Origin: Pseudomonadota bacterium
Lineage (GTDB): Bacteria > Pseudomonadota > Gammaproteobacteria > Burkholderiales > Burkholderiaceae_B
DNA length: 64,000 nucleotides
Assembly: GCA_023425645.1 (NCBI GenBank)
Contig: JAFACG010000050.1
Coordinates: 62,001 to 126,000, forward strand
Direction of reading: 5' to 3'
In this document: positions 8,458 to 17,451 of the stretch, one piece after another
How the letters are laid out: every line of letters begins with the position of its first letter
Position numbering within the stretch: position 1 is the stretch's first letter
Position numbers and translations under genes: made by a program
Notes under the pieces: model-generated
Told to the model about the DNA's origin: nothing
What the model saw: the letters and a program-made list of their open reading frames with translations, nothing else
The model's database searches: none

Positions 8458-9468
8458 CTAGACCGCCGCCCGCAGGCCGGGCGTGGCCCGGAACAGGGCG
8501 GCCAGGACCAGGGAGGCGGCGTATATGCCGGCCGCCAGCACGGGGATGGACCAGATGGCGTTGAAATCCAACGCCGTGAACAGGTAGCGGTACATCAGGT
8601 CGATCAGCCAGGGGTGGATGAGGTACACGCCCAGCGTCAGCTCGGCCAGGTGGCGGCTGATCGCGGGGCTGATCAAAGGCTGTTCCCAATCGCGCAGCAG
8701 CAGGATCAGCGCCAGGGACATGGGTATGACCGTGATGCTCAGGTAGTCGTAGAAATACGCTCCGGTCTGCAGGTCGTGCAGCGTGGCCAGGGCATAGCAG
8801 CCCCAGGCCGTGGCGCCGATGGAGGCCAGCAGCACGGCCAGGCTCAGCCAGCGCGGCACGGCCAGCGGCGCCTTGCGCACGAGGTAGCCCAGCAGGAAGT
8901 AAGGCAGGTAGGACAGGAACCAGGTGAAGAATGGCGTGGAGTTGGTCTTCAGGTCCGCGCTGCTGAGCGTGCTGAGGGCCGACAGGGCGAATGCCGCCGC
9001 CGTGAGGGCGGCCAGGTGCCGCAGCCGGCAGGCCTGCACCAGACGCCGCAGAAAGGGCGTGAACAGGTACAGGAACACGATCATGTACAGAAACCACAGG
9101 TGGAAATAGGGCCGGCCCTCCAGCAGGCGTTGCAGGTAGGGGTAGGGCTCGGCCTGCGGCGTCCACCAGTGCTGCTTGAAGGCGGTCCACAGCAGATAGA
9201 AGGCCGTCCAGAACAAGAGCGGCGCCAGGATGCGCGCGGCGCGCTTGCGGTAGAAACGGCTCATGCTCTCTTCGGGCCGGGGCTCCAGCAGCAGGGCGCC
9301 GCTGACCATGACGAAGACCGGCACGCACCAGCGGGTGGCGGCGTCGTACAGATTGCCGCTCCACCAGTCGGGGCTGCCCAGCTCGGCGTTCAGCACCGCG
9401 TAGGCGGCGATGTGCAGCCAGACGACGGAGAAAATGGCGACGATGCGGGTGTTGTTGATCCAGTTCAT
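8458..9468 (-). CDS. Membrane acyltransferase, acyltransferase-3 family (WecH/OafA-like)
   Basis: A 336-residue integral membrane protein with about ten hydrophobic segments. The start MNWINNTRIVAIFSVVWLH and the following RWCVPVFVMVSGALLL closely fit the first helices of WecH/YiaH O-acetyltransferases, which acetylate surface sugars from cytoplasmic acetyl donors. The histidine in the first helix (VVWLH) is the one usually thought catalytic. The ATG at 9468 matches the WecH start; an in-frame ATG at 9501 would add 11 residues, and neither has a strong ribosome-binding site. No polysaccharide cluster adjoins it, so the acceptor is unknown. It lies tail to tail with dadA (12-nt gap). Confidence 0.85.
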   Translation of the reverse strand: MNWINNTRIVAIFSVVWLHIAAYAVLNAELGSPDWWSGNLYDAATRWCVPVFVMVSGALLLEPRPEESMSRFYRKRAARILAPLLFWTAFYLLWTAFKQHWWTPQAEPYPYLQRLLEGRPYFHLWFLYMIVFLYLFTPFLRRLVQACRLRHLAALTAAAFALSALSTLSSADLKTNSTPFFTWFLSYLPYFLLGYLVRKAPLAVPRWLSLAVLLASIGATAWGCYALATLHDLQTGAYFYDYLSITVIPMSLALILLLRDWEQPLISPAISRHLAELTLGVYLIHPWLIDLMYRYLFTALDFNAIWSIPVLAAGIYAASLVLAALFRATPGLRAAV

Positions 9469-9587
9469 GGGGCAGAGCCTGTGCTTGTCGGACCACTTCA
9501 TCCTAACGGCCAAACGTTTCCTGTTTGTCCCGCGGATACGGGATTTGGCGTCCAGATTTGACCGGATGTGTCCGGGCGCGGCGGCAT

Positions 9588-10391
9588 TCAGTCCCACGCG
9601 GGGGCCAGGCCCTCGGGATCGACTTCGCGGCTGTTGCGCTCCAGCGCGGCGATCTGCGCCATGTCCTGGGCGTCGAGCTTCAGGTCGCGGGCCAGCAGGT
9701 TGCTGGCCAGGTTCTCGCGCTTGGTCGAGGACGGGATCACCGCATAGCCCAGCTGCAGCGCCCAGGCCAGCGCCACTTGTGCCACCGTGGCCTGGTGCTT
9801 TTGCGCGATCTGCGCCAGGACGGGATCCTTGAGCACTTTGCCGTAGGCCAGGGTCATGTAGGAGGTCACGGCGATGCCTTGCTCCTGGAGGAAAGCCGTC
9901 AGCTTGGCATTCTGCAGGTAGGGGCTCAGCTCGATCTGGTTGGTGGCGAGCTCGCCTTTGCCGACCGCGGAGATGGCCTGCTTCGTCAGTTCGATATTGA
10001 AGTTGGAGATGCCGATCTGGCGGGTCAGGCCCAGGGCCTTGGCCTCGGCCAGCGCTTCCATGTATTCGGACAGCTCGACGCCGTTGCCGGGGGCGGGCCA
10101 GTGGATCAGCGTCAGGTCCACGTAGTCGGTGCGCAATTTTTCCAGGCTTTCGCGCAGGCTGGGTACGAGCCTGGATTTCGCGTAGTTGTCGGTCCAGACC
10201 TTGGTGGTCACGAACAGGTCGGAGCGCGCTACGCCGCTCTGGGCGATGGCCCGGCCCACGTCGGCCTCATTGCCGTAGATCTGCGCCGTGTCGACGGCGC
10301 GATAGCCCAGGTCCAGCGCGTTGAGGACCGAATCGATCACGGTCTGGCCGGTCAGGCGGAAGGTGCCGACGCCAAAAGAAGGGATGCTCAT
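9588..10391 (-). CDS. dkgB: 2,5-diketo-D-gluconate reductase B type aldo/keto reductase
   Basis: A 267-residue NADPH-dependent aldo/keto reductase of the same length as E. coli DkgB and very similar to it throughout ([44 protein letters not shown]). The catalytic tetrad of the fold is visible as D34, Y39, K64 and H97. It is soluble and cytoplasmic and probably reduces aldehydes such as methylglyoxal as well as keto sugars. It is transcribed alone; the next minus-strand gene starts 120 nt downstream. Confidence 0.93.
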   Translation of the reverse strand: MSIPSFGVGTFRLTGQTVIDSVLNALDLGYRAVDTAQIYGNEADVGRAIAQSGVARSDLFVTTKVWTDNYAKSRLVPSLRESLEKLRTDYVDLTLIHWPAPGNGVELSEYMEALAEAKALGLTRQIGISNFNIELTKQAISAVGKGELATNQIELSPYLQNAKLTAFLQEQGIAVTSYMTLAYGKVLKDPVLAQIAQKHQATVAQVALAWALQLGYAVIPSSTKRENLASNLLARDLKLDAQDMAQIAALERNSREVDPEGLAPAWD

Positions 10392-10579
10392 GCAAGGCTC
10401 CTGTTATCAAGTCTAAGGTGGAAGCGGAACCCGGAGCGGGCCCGCCGCCCTGGATCACTTATCGATGGATTACAGTTTGCCTGTTTAATCTTTGCGGATT
10501 AAGCCTAGGTTTCGCCAAATACAATTGATTTCCAGTCAATAATCCTATGCTCCCGACCTCCTGCGAGCCTGGGCAGGGC
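10392..10579. promoter_or_regulatory. dkgB upstream region with two dyads
   Basis: No gene is seen between dkgB and the terminator of the next Bug gene. Two inverted repeats stand out: TTAATC-N6-GATTAA at 10485-10502 (extendable by one wobble and one G-C pair) and ATTGA-N7-TCAAT at 10524-10540, the latter with T-N11-A spacing. Either could be an operator for dkgB. No LysR gene is adjacent. Confidence 0.35.
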
Positions 10580-10608
10580 AAAAAAAAAAACGGCCGCAAG
10601 AGCGGCCG
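10580..10608 (-). terminator. Rho-independent terminator of second Bug gene
   Basis: Read on the minus strand, the stem CGGCCGC/GCGGCCG with loop TCTT is followed by ten or more T. It lies about 20 nt past the Bug stop codon at 10630. Confidence 0.92.
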
Positions 10609-10629
10609 GTTTGATGAGGGCGATGGCGC

Positions 10630-11610
10630 CTATTGCACCGAGATGCCGGCGTCTTCCACGATCTTGGCCCATTTCTTCAGTTCGCTGTCCAGCAGGGTGT
10701 CCGCTTGGGCGGGGGTGCCGCCCAGTGTGGTGGCGCCCAGATTGGCCAGCTTATCCTTGACGTCGGGCTGGGCCAGAACTTTGTTCAGGGCCTGGTTGGC
10801 GCTGGCGATGATTTCGGGCGGCGTGCCCTTGGGCGCCAGCAGGGCGAACCAGGTGGAGGACAGCAATTCAGGATAGCCTTGCTCCACCGTGGTGGGCACG
10901 TCGGGCAGCGTGGCCGCGCGCGTGGCGGAGGTCACGGCCAGCGCCTTGACCTGGCCGGCCTTGACCTGGCCGACGATGCCGGGAATCAGCTGGAACATGG
11001 CCTGGATCTCGCCGGTGATCAGGTTGGTGGTGGCCTGGCCGGGGGCGCTGTAGGGGATGTGCAGCATGTTGGTGCCGGTCTGGGCCATGAACAGCTCGCC
11101 GGCCAGATGCATGGAGCTGCCGTTGCCGGTGGAGCCGAAGTTCACCTGGCCGGGATGCTGCTTGACGTAGTCCGCGAAGGACTTCACCGAGTCCACGGGC
11201 AGGTTGGGGCTGACGACCAGGATGTTGGGCACTTCGGCCACCAGGCCTATCATGTCGAAGCTTTTCTGCGGATCGAATTGCAGCTTCTGGTACAGGGCAG
11301 GGCTGACGGCCAGCGTGCCGGCCCAGGAGAACAGCAGCTTGGAGCCGTCCGGCTTGGCCGCCGCCGCGATGCCGGCGCCGATGTTGCCATTGGCCCCGCC
11401 GTGGTTGTCGATGACGAAATTGCCGTTCAGTTCCTTGGCCAGGCCTTCGGCGATCAGGCGGGCGATGGAATCGCCCGTGCCGCCGCCGGCGGGTGCGGGT
11501 ACGATGATCTGTACCGCCTTGCCGGCGGGCGGCCAGTCGGTGGCGGCCACGGAATTGAAAGCCAGGCCCAGGGCCAGGGTGCCCAGCAGGGCGCGCAGGG
11601 AGAATGACAT
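10630..11610 (-). CDS. Bug/TctC family periplasmic substrate-binding protein
   Basis: A 326-residue receptor. Residues 1-23 are a signal peptide (LALGLAFNSVAA), and the mature start reads VQIIVPAPAGGGTGDSIARL, the family signature. The IPYSAPGQATTNLITGEIQ region corresponds to the second ligand-loop block. There are no transporter membrane genes nearby, so it is one of three orphan Bug receptors in the window. A strong terminator follows. The A+T-rich 188-nt region upstream is shared with rmuC, which is divergent. Confidence 0.92.
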   Translation of the reverse strand: MSFSLRALLGTLALGLAFNSVAATDWPPAGKAVQIIVPAPAGGGTGDSIARLIAEGLAKELNGNFVIDNHGGANGNIGAGIAAAAKPDGSKLLFSWAGTLAVSPALYQKLQFDPQKSFDMIGLVAEVPNILVVSPNLPVDSVKSFADYVKQHPGQVNFGSTGNGSSMHLAGELFMAQTGTNMLHIPYSAPGQATTNLITGEIQAMFQLIPGIVGQVKAGQVKALAVTSATRAATLPDVPTTVEQGYPELLSSTWFALLAPKGTPPEIIASANQALNKVLAQPDVKDKLANLGATTLGGTPAQADTLLDSELKKWAKIVEDAGISVQ

Positions 11611-11639
11611 GATGGATCCACAGAAAAAAGGCGTGCCGC

Positions 11640-11760
11640 CCGCTGACGCGGCGGCGTTTTACGCAATTAATTTATCATGACGCGACGCCATATAACCGTT
11701 TGATCTTATACGTTTAAATAATATGTTTATAAAGCTAAAAGTCGCGGCCGACGCGCCTCG
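11640..11760. promoter_or_regulatory. A+T-rich divergent promoter region, Bug receptor / rmuC
   Basis: This stretch is unusually A+T-rich for the genome, with runs such as TTTAAATAATATGTTTATAAAG around 11714-11735 split by no coding frame. It should hold promoters for both flanking genes. No specific boxes are assigned with confidence. Confidence 0.4.
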
Positions 11761-11798
11761 GTATGATGGCAGCAGGATGCAGTCTGGGAGCATGACGG

Positions 11799-13163
11799 AT
11801 GAATGTTGAATTCGATGGTATATGGGTCGTGGCGGTGCTGGCTGCGCTGGCGCTGGGCGGCCTGCTGGGCGCCTGGGTGCGCGGCCGCATGGCGGCGCCC
11901 GCGCTGTACGCCCTGGAGGATGAGCGCGCGCGCCTGGAGCGGGAGCTGGCCGCGGCGCGCGATCTGTCCGAGCAGGCCAGGGACAGGGCGGCGGACTTGG
12001 AGAAGGAGCTGATCCGTCGTGATGCGGACCTGCGTGCGCAACAGGCCCGCAACCAGGCCATACGGGACGACCTGGACAGCAGCCGCGAGCAGATGCGGCT
12101 GCAGTTCGAATCTCTGGCGCAGCAGATCCTGGAAGCCAAGGGGCAGACCCTGCGCCAGGACAGCCAGCGCACCCTGGACGAGATGTTGCGGCCGTTCCGC
12201 GAGCAACTGGCGAGCTTCCAGCTGCGCGTCAACCAGGTGCATGACGAGTCCGTCAAAGGCCAGGCCGCGCTGGGCGCGGAGCTGCAGCGCATGCAGGAGA
12301 TGGGGCTGCGCATGAGCGCCGAGGCCCATTCGCTGGCGGTCGCCCTCAAGGGCGACAAGAAGACCACCGGCAACTGGGGCGAGACGCAGCTGGAAAAGAC
12401 GCTGGAGGTGGCCGGCCTGGTGCGCGGCGTGCATTTCGACACCCAGTGGCAGGCGCGTGACGAGCAGGGCCGCCTGCGCTACCCGGACTTCGTGGTCCAC
12501 CTGCCGCAGGACAAGCATCTGGTGCTCGACTGCAAGGTCTCGCTGGTGGACTACGATCGCGCCGTGCGCGCCGAGTCCGAGGCCGAGCGCCAGCAGAGCC
12601 TGCAGGCCCACGTCCAGGCCCTGCGCAATCACATCGACGACCTGTCCGCCAAGGACTACAGCGCCCTGCCGGGCCTGGGCAGCCCCGGCTTCGTCTTCAT
12701 GTACGTGCCCGTGGAGGCCGCCTACATGCAGGCCCTGCAGCAGCACCACGGGTTGTTCGACTACGGCCTGTCCAAGAACGTGCTGATGGTCTCGCACACC
12801 ACGCTGCTGCCCATCCTGCGCACCGTGGCCAATGTGTGGATGATGGTGCGCAGCAACGAGCAGGCGCACGAACTGAGCCAGCGCGCCGGCGAGATCTACA
12901 ACCAGGTCTCCCTGCTGGCCGAGCGCCTGAAGAAGCTGGGCGAGACCCTGGGCCAGGCGGGCAAGCACTACAACAGCACCGTCACGGCCCTGGCCGGCCA
13001 GCAGGGCCTGTACGGCAAGGTCAGCCGCTTCGCCGAACTCTCCGCCCGAGCCAACCGCAATCCGCCAGCCATCGAACCTTGGCACGGGGACATCGAGCAT
13101 GAACGGCTGGACTGGGTTTTGCGCGAGGAGGCCGGGCAGGAAGGACGGAATGCCGCGAATTGA
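11799..13163 (+). CDS. rmuC: DNA recombination protein RmuC
   Basis: A 454-residue protein with one N-terminal membrane helix (residues about 5-25, VVAVLAALALGGLLGAW). A long charged coiled coil covers about 35-150, and the RmuC nuclease-like domain covers about 170-400 (KKTTGNWGETQLEKTLEVAGL, LVLDCKVSLVDYDRA, FMYVPVEAAYMQAL). The RmuC family limits inversion between short repeats and is related to the PD-(D/E)XK fold; the D-x-K of LDCKVSL is the likely active-site trace. GGGAG 8 nt before ATG 11799 supports the start. It is monocistronic by context and convergent with the GGDEF-EAL gene. Confidence 0.95.
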   Translation: MNVEFDGIWVVAVLAALALGGLLGAWVRGRMAAPALYALEDERARLERELAAARDLSEQARDRAADLEKELIRRDADLRAQQARNQAIRDDLDSSREQMRLQFESLAQQILEAKGQTLRQDSQRTLDEMLRPFREQLASFQLRVNQVHDESVKGQAALGAELQRMQEMGLRMSAEAHSLAVALKGDKKTTGNWGETQLEKTLEVAGLVRGVHFDTQWQARDEQGRLRYPDFVVHLPQDKHLVLDCKVSLVDYDRAVRAESEAERQQSLQAHVQALRNHIDDLSAKDYSALPGLGSPGFVFMYVPVEAAYMQALQQHHGLFDYGLSKNVLMVSHTTLLPILRTVANVWMMVRSNEQAHELSQRAGEIYNQVSLLAERLKKLGETLGQAGKHYNSTVTALAGQQGLYGKVSRFAELSARANRNPPAIEPWHGDIEHERLDWVLREEAGQEGRNAAN

Positions 13164-13243
13164 TTCGGCAACTCCACGTCTGCTTATCTACTGAGCGCTG
13201 CTGTTGAGGGCGCGCCACGAAGCGCGGGAGAAGCGCTGAGCGG

Positions 13244-15856
13244 TCACGGCAACGGGTTTCGGGCGTATTCCTGGCGCACGACCTCCACCCATTGCTCGAT
13301 GGGCTGCGGCGGGCTGAGCAGGTAGCCTTGCAGGGCGTGGCAGCCGCGGCGCAGCAGGAAGGCTTTCTGCTGCTCGTTTTCGATGCCTTCGGCAACCACG
13401 TGCAGGCGCAGCTGGCGGGCCATGGCCAGCACGGTGCGCACGATGGCGTTGGCGTCCTGTTCAAGGGGCACGCCCACGATCAGGCTGCGGTCTATCTTCA
13501 GCTCGTACAGCGGCAGGCGGCTGATGGCCGCCAGGTTGGAGTAGCCGGTGCCGAAGTCGTCCATGGAAAAGCGTATGCCCAGGCCGGTCAGTTCGCGCAT
13601 CATGGTGCTGGCCGAGGCGAAGTCCTCCATCAGCACGCCTTCGGTGATCTCGAAGACCAGGCGGTGGGCGGGCGCGCCGCTGCTCTCCAGGATCTGGCGG
13701 GTGCGGGCGGCGAAGTCCGGGCGGCGGAACTGGATGGGGCTGACGTTGAGGGAGATGGGAAAGGCGGCCGGCTGGGTCTGCAGCAGCAGGTCGCAGACCG
13801 AAGCCATGATCCAGTCTCCCAGCGGCGTGATCAGGTCGGAGCTCTCCGCCAGGGGAATGAACAGGTTGGGCGTCAGGACGCCGCGCGTGGGATGGTGCCA
13901 GCGCAGCAGCACTTCCGCGCCGCTGATGCGCCCCAGCTTGTCGTACTGCGATTGCACGAACAGGCGCAGCTGGTCCGAGCCTATGGCAAAGCTCAGGTCG
14001 TGCAGCAGCGTCAGATGCTCTTCCAAGGCTTCCTGCATGCCCGGTTCATACAAGGTGATCTGGTTGCGGCCGCTTTCCTTGGAGCGGTACATGGCCGTGT
14101 CGGCCTGGCGCATCAGTTCTTCGGCGTTCAGGGTCTTGTCGGTGATCAGCGCCAGGCCGATGCTGCTGCTGCTCAGGTAGGAGTGGCCTTCGATGATGTA
14201 AGGCTCTTCCAGGCGCGCGCGCAATTGTTCGGCAAAGTCCAGCGCCTGCTGCCGGCATTGGTCCAGGGAGCCCGGCCGCAGCATCTTCAGGATGACGAAC
14301 TCGTCGCCGCCCAGGCGCGCCACGATGTCCTGCGCATCGATCAGCAACGAGAGGCGGCGCGCCACCAGGCGCAGCAGCGAATCGCCGATGGCGTGGCCGC
14401 GCGCATCGTTGATGTGCTTGAAGCGGTCCAGGTCCAGGAAGTACAGGGCGCTGGGTTTCTGGCAGGGCTCCACGGTCAGCAGATGCTGTTCCAGCCGTTG
14501 CAGCAGCAGGCGGCGGTTGGGCAGTTCGGTCAGCGGGTCGTAGAAGGCCAGGCGATAGTTCTCCGACTGCGTGGCCTTCAGGGCCGAGATGTTCGTGGAG
14601 ATCCCGTACAGCACCATCTGCTGCGTGTCCGGATCCTGCACGGGCATCTTGATGGAGAAGAACGTGGCCCGCACCTCGCCCTTGCGGTCGCGCACGATTT
14701 CTTCGGCGGCCAGCCGCTCCCCGCTGTAGAGCACCTGCTCGTCGTTGCGGCGGAATTCGTTGATGGTCTGCTTGTTGGCGTACAGGTCCTGGTCGGTCTT
14801 GCCCACGATGCTCTGGGCGGTGTAGTTCAGGTCCTCGCACATCTTGCGGTTGGCGTACAGGTAGCGGAAATGGCTGTCCTTGATGAAGACATAGGCGTCG
14901 ATCGCATCCAGCACGGTGTGCATGCGGTGCTCGGTCCGCACCAGTTTCTGGCGCTGGCGGCGCAGGCCGCCGCGCATCAGGTAGAGCGTCAGCAGGGCGA
15001 CCGCCAGCAGCGCGGCCAGGATCGTCAGCGAGGGCATGATCCAGGGCTTGGGCGGCTTCTCGATCAGCCGTATGCCCCATTGGCTCAGTGTGTCGGTGTA
15101 GAAGGTATCGGCCTTGTCCTGCCATTGCTTGAGCTGTGCGTCGATGGCGGCCAGCAGTTCGGGATGGCGGCCCTTGGCGGTGACGTAGTAGGAACTGGTG
15201 GGCTCGAAGCGGATGGCGGTGTTCTTCAGGCCGTAGTCGCCGGCGTAGCGCAGTCCGAAGAGATGGCCCACCACGGCGGCGTCGGCCTGATCACGGCGCA
15301 CCAGCTCCAGCGCGTCGGTCTGCGAGGAGGCCGTGACGACCTGGGCTTGCAGGTCCAGATTCTCCAGGATGGCGTTCAACTGGGTCAGTTGCAAGGTGCC
15401 GGCCATGACCGCGATGCGCTTGTCCTTCAGGTCGTTGATGGCCCGGATCAGGGTGTCGTTGGCCGTGAATATCTGCGACCAGTCCTCCAGCGCCGGCGTG
15501 GCGTGGAAACTGTAGAGCGACTCGCGCATGCGGTCGTAGGCCACGCCCGGCACCAGGTCGACCAGGCCGCTTTGCAGGGCATTGAGACATTGCTGCCATT
15601 CGCACTGGACGGTTTCTATGACCCAGCCCTGGCGCCGCGCGATCTCCAGCAGCAGCTCGCCCAGGATGCCCGCGGGCCTGGCCTGGCCGTCCAGGAACAG
15701 CTTGGGCGGATTGTCGTAGACGCCCACCCGCACCAACGTGGGCTGGGCCTGAGCCGCCCCCGGCATGGCCAGCGACGCCAGCAGGGCGATCGCCGCCCCG
15801 CCCAGCGCGTAAGTCGCCCGGCGCAGCGTAAGATGAAGGAGGCGGGGCAGATTCAT
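13244..15856 (-). CDS. Periplasmic-sensor GGDEF-EAL cyclic-di-GMP protein
   Basis: An 870-residue membrane signalling protein. A signal peptide (about 1-38, ending AAQAQ) is followed by a periplasmic SBP_bac_3-type solute-binding domain (about 40-265), a transmembrane helix at about 275-295, a PAS domain at about 315-425, GGDEF at about 430-595 and EAL at about 605-860. The active site GGDEF (516-520) is intact, but the inhibitory RxxD site just before it reads DAQD. The EAL signature is EVL (from E648), while DDFGTG, KIDRS and AEGIEN are kept, so a phosphodiesterase role is possible. The only ATG start is at 15856; a longer TTG start lacks support. It is probably an amino-acid or acid sensor. 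Confidence 0.93.
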   Translation of the reverse strand: MNLPRLLHLTLRRATYALGGAAIALLASLAMPGAAQAQPTLVRVGVYDNPPKLFLDGQARPAGILGELLLEIARRQGWVIETVQCEWQQCLNALQSGLVDLVPGVAYDRMRESLYSFHATPALEDWSQIFTANDTLIRAINDLKDKRIAVMAGTLQLTQLNAILENLDLQAQVVTASSQTDALELVRRDQADAAVVGHLFGLRYAGDYGLKNTAIRFEPTSSYYVTAKGRHPELLAAIDAQLKQWQDKADTFYTDTLSQWGIRLIEKPPKPWIMPSLTILAALLAVALLTLYLMRGGLRRQRQKLVRTEHRMHTVLDAIDAYVFIKDSHFRYLYANRKMCEDLNYTAQSIVGKTDQDLYANKQTINEFRRNDEQVLYSGERLAAEEIVRDRKGEVRATFFSIKMPVQDPDTQQMVLYGISTNISALKATQSENYRLAFYDPLTELPNRRLLLQRLEQHLLTVEPCQKPSALYFLDLDRFKHINDARGHAIGDSLLRLVARRLSLLIDAQDIVARLGGDEFVILKMLRPGSLDQCRQQALDFAEQLRARLEEPYIIEGHSYLSSSSIGLALITDKTLNAEELMRQADTAMYRSKESGRNQITLYEPGMQEALEEHLTLLHDLSFAIGSDQLRLFVQSQYDKLGRISGAEVLLRWHHPTRGVLTPNLFIPLAESSDLITPLGDWIMASVCDLLLQTQPAAFPISLNVSPIQFRRPDFAARTRQILESSGAPAHRLVFEITEGVLMEDFASASTMMRELTGLGIRFSMDDFGTGYSNLAAISRLPLYELKIDRSLIVGVPLEQDANAIVRTVLAMARQLRLHVVAEGIENEQQKAFLLRRGCHALQGYLLSPPQPIEQWVEVVRQEYARNPLP

Positions 15857-15992
15857 GATGAAAGGGCTGGAAAAAACAGGCAATCAGGGAGTAGGGCGGA
15901 CATGCAACAATGGTGCGACTAGATTAACTGAATATCAGGATGCGGGGCAGCGGCGCCCGCATCCCGGAGCCAAATTGCAGGAGCAAGACATC

Positions 15993-16268
15993 GTGAGTCA
16001 GGAAACATTGGACGTTCGGGTCAGGGGCAAGGTGCAGGGCGTGGGCTTCAGGGCGGCCGCCGTGCGGCATGCGCATCTGTATGGGGTGAACGGCTGGGTC
16101 AGCAACGCGGCGGACGGCTCCGTGGAGCTGGTGCTGCAGGGCGACCCTGACCGGCTGGACCGCATGGTCAGCTGGCTGCACCGCGGGCCCGATCTGGCCG
16201 TGGTGGAACAGGTGGATCTGCAGCGGTCTTATTCGGACAAGCAATACGGGAGCTTCCAGATCCGCTGA
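15993..16268 (+). CDS. acyP: Acylphosphatase
   Basis: A 91-residue acylphosphatase that hydrolyses carboxyl-phosphate bonds. The signature GKVQGVGFRAAAVRHA carries the catalytic arginine and is followed by VNGWVSNAADGSVELVLQG with the catalytic asparagine. The length is typical. The GTG start at 15993 is chosen because CAGGAG lies 9 nt before it; longer frames add an unrelated N-terminus. It is divergent from the GGDEF-EAL gene and is followed by a regulator on the same strand. Confidence 0.95.
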   Translation: MSQETLDVRVRGKVQGVGFRAAAVRHAHLYGVNGWVSNAADGSVELVLQGDPDRLDRMVSWLHRGPDLAVVEQVDLQRSYSDKQYGSFQIR

Positions 16269-16342
16269 CCGCTTGCCCGGCCCCTTGTTGAAAACTTTAA
16301 TTATTAAGCATTGATTTTGCTGCGTTTATCTGCGGGCAAACC

Positions 16343-16366
16343 CTGAGAAAACATTTGTTTTTTCAG
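16343..16366. promoter_or_regulatory. 24-bp dyad upstream of RpiR gene
   Basis: CTGAGAAAACA-TT-TGTTTTTTCAG is an inverted repeat with 11-nt arms and one mismatch. It sits about 46 nt before the RpiR-type gene and contains a TGA...TTTCA pattern of the kind some RpiR regulators bind, so autoregulation is plausible. It could also terminate acyP transcripts because the second arm is T-rich. Confidence 0.45.
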
Positions 16367-16411
16367 CCCTTGTTCAGGTTAACATGCGTTTTATCCTGTT
16401 TCAGGAGACCT

Positions 16412-17302
16412 GTGGTCGACGCAATGGAACCCCTGGCCCGGCTGCAGCGCGCCTTGCCCGAACTGACTCCCGAACTGCGCCGCGCCGCCCAGTGGGTGGA
16501 GCAGCATCCGGTTGAAGTCGGCCTGTGGTCGATGCGCAGGCAGGCGCAAGCCCTGTCCCTGGCGCCGGCGACCATGCTGCGCCTGGCGCGGGCCGCGGGC
16601 TACGACAGCTACGACAGTTTCCGGGCGCCGTTCCAGCAGGCCTTGCACAACGGCGCGGGCAGCATGGCCAGCCGGGCGCGCGGCCTGCAGGGCGGGCGGG
16701 AGAATCCGCGCCAGACCCTGGCCTTGCGCCATCAGCAGGAGTCCGCCCTGGAGTCGGTGCTGCGGCTCAATCCGGTGCCGGCGCTGGATGCGGCGGCGCA
16801 ATGCCTGCTGGAGTCGCGCAAAGTGGGGTTTCTGGGGATGGGGTCGAGCTTCGGCTGTGCGTTCCAGATGCATTACGCCTACCAGCTCATGCGCGGCAGC
16901 GGCGTGCTGCTCAACCGTTCGGCCGACGTCATCCTGGAGCTGGAGGGCGCCCTGGGCAGGCAGTCCGCACTGGTGGTGATCAGCCAGGCGCCCTATGTGC
17001 GCGCGGCGGTGCAGAGCATGCGCCAGGCCCTGGAGCGCGGCGTGACGGTGGTGGCGCTGACCGACAGCGCGCTGTCCCCGATCGCGCAGGGGGCGCGGCA
17101 CGTGCTGCTGTTCGAGGCGGTGCCCGGCGAGCGCCAGCCCGCGAGTTTTTTTCATTCCATGGTCGGCCCGGTAGCCTTGGCCGAGCATTTGCTGGCCCGC
17201 AAAGCCCCCAAGGGCGGCGATGCCGTGGTGCAGCGCCTGACGCGCATGGAATCCATGCTCCAGGCCCAGCAGATCTACTGGCGGGAGGCAGGCAGCGCCT
17301 GA
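16412..17302 (+). CDS. RpiR family transcriptional regulator (HTH + SIS)
   Basis: A 296-residue regulator. The N-terminal RpiR helix-turn-helix is at about residues 10-80 (RQAQALSLAPATMLRLARAAG), and a SIS sugar-phosphate-type domain covers about 130-280 (KVGFLGMGSSFGCAFQMHYA, SALVVISQAPYVRAA, VTVVALTDSALSPIA). The start is uncertain: GTG 16412 lies 4 nt after AGGAG, and ATG 16424 lies 16 nt after it. A TAXI receptor gene begins 149 nt downstream on the same strand, so this regulator may control that importer. The ligand need not be a sugar phosphate. Confidence 0.9.
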   Translation: MVDAMEPLARLQRALPELTPELRRAAQWVEQHPVEVGLWSMRRQAQALSLAPATMLRLARAAGYDSYDSFRAPFQQALHNGAGSMASRARGLQGGRENPRQTLALRHQQESALESVLRLNPVPALDAAAQCLLESRKVGFLGMGSSFGCAFQMHYAYQLMRGSGVLLNRSADVILELEGALGRQSALVVISQAPYVRAAVQSMRQALERGVTVVALTDSALSPIAQGARHVLLFEAVPGERQPASFFHSMVGPVALAEHLLARKAPKGGDAVVQRLTRMESMLQAQQIYWREAGSA

Positions 17303-17451
17303 GCGCGCCGGCCTTCTGCATGGACCCCGCCTGGGAGTCCGAACGCGACATTCCGGCGGCCCGCCTTCACAAGAGGACGGGCGCCAGACAATGAAAACCG
17401 GCCCGAGTGCCGGCCATTAAACCGGGGACATCCCCAAAGGGAGAGAGAGTG

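Noticed and set aside
10581..10590. Run of ten A as a slippage or frameshift site.
   Set aside because: It lies outside any gene and is the T-run of a minus-strand terminator.
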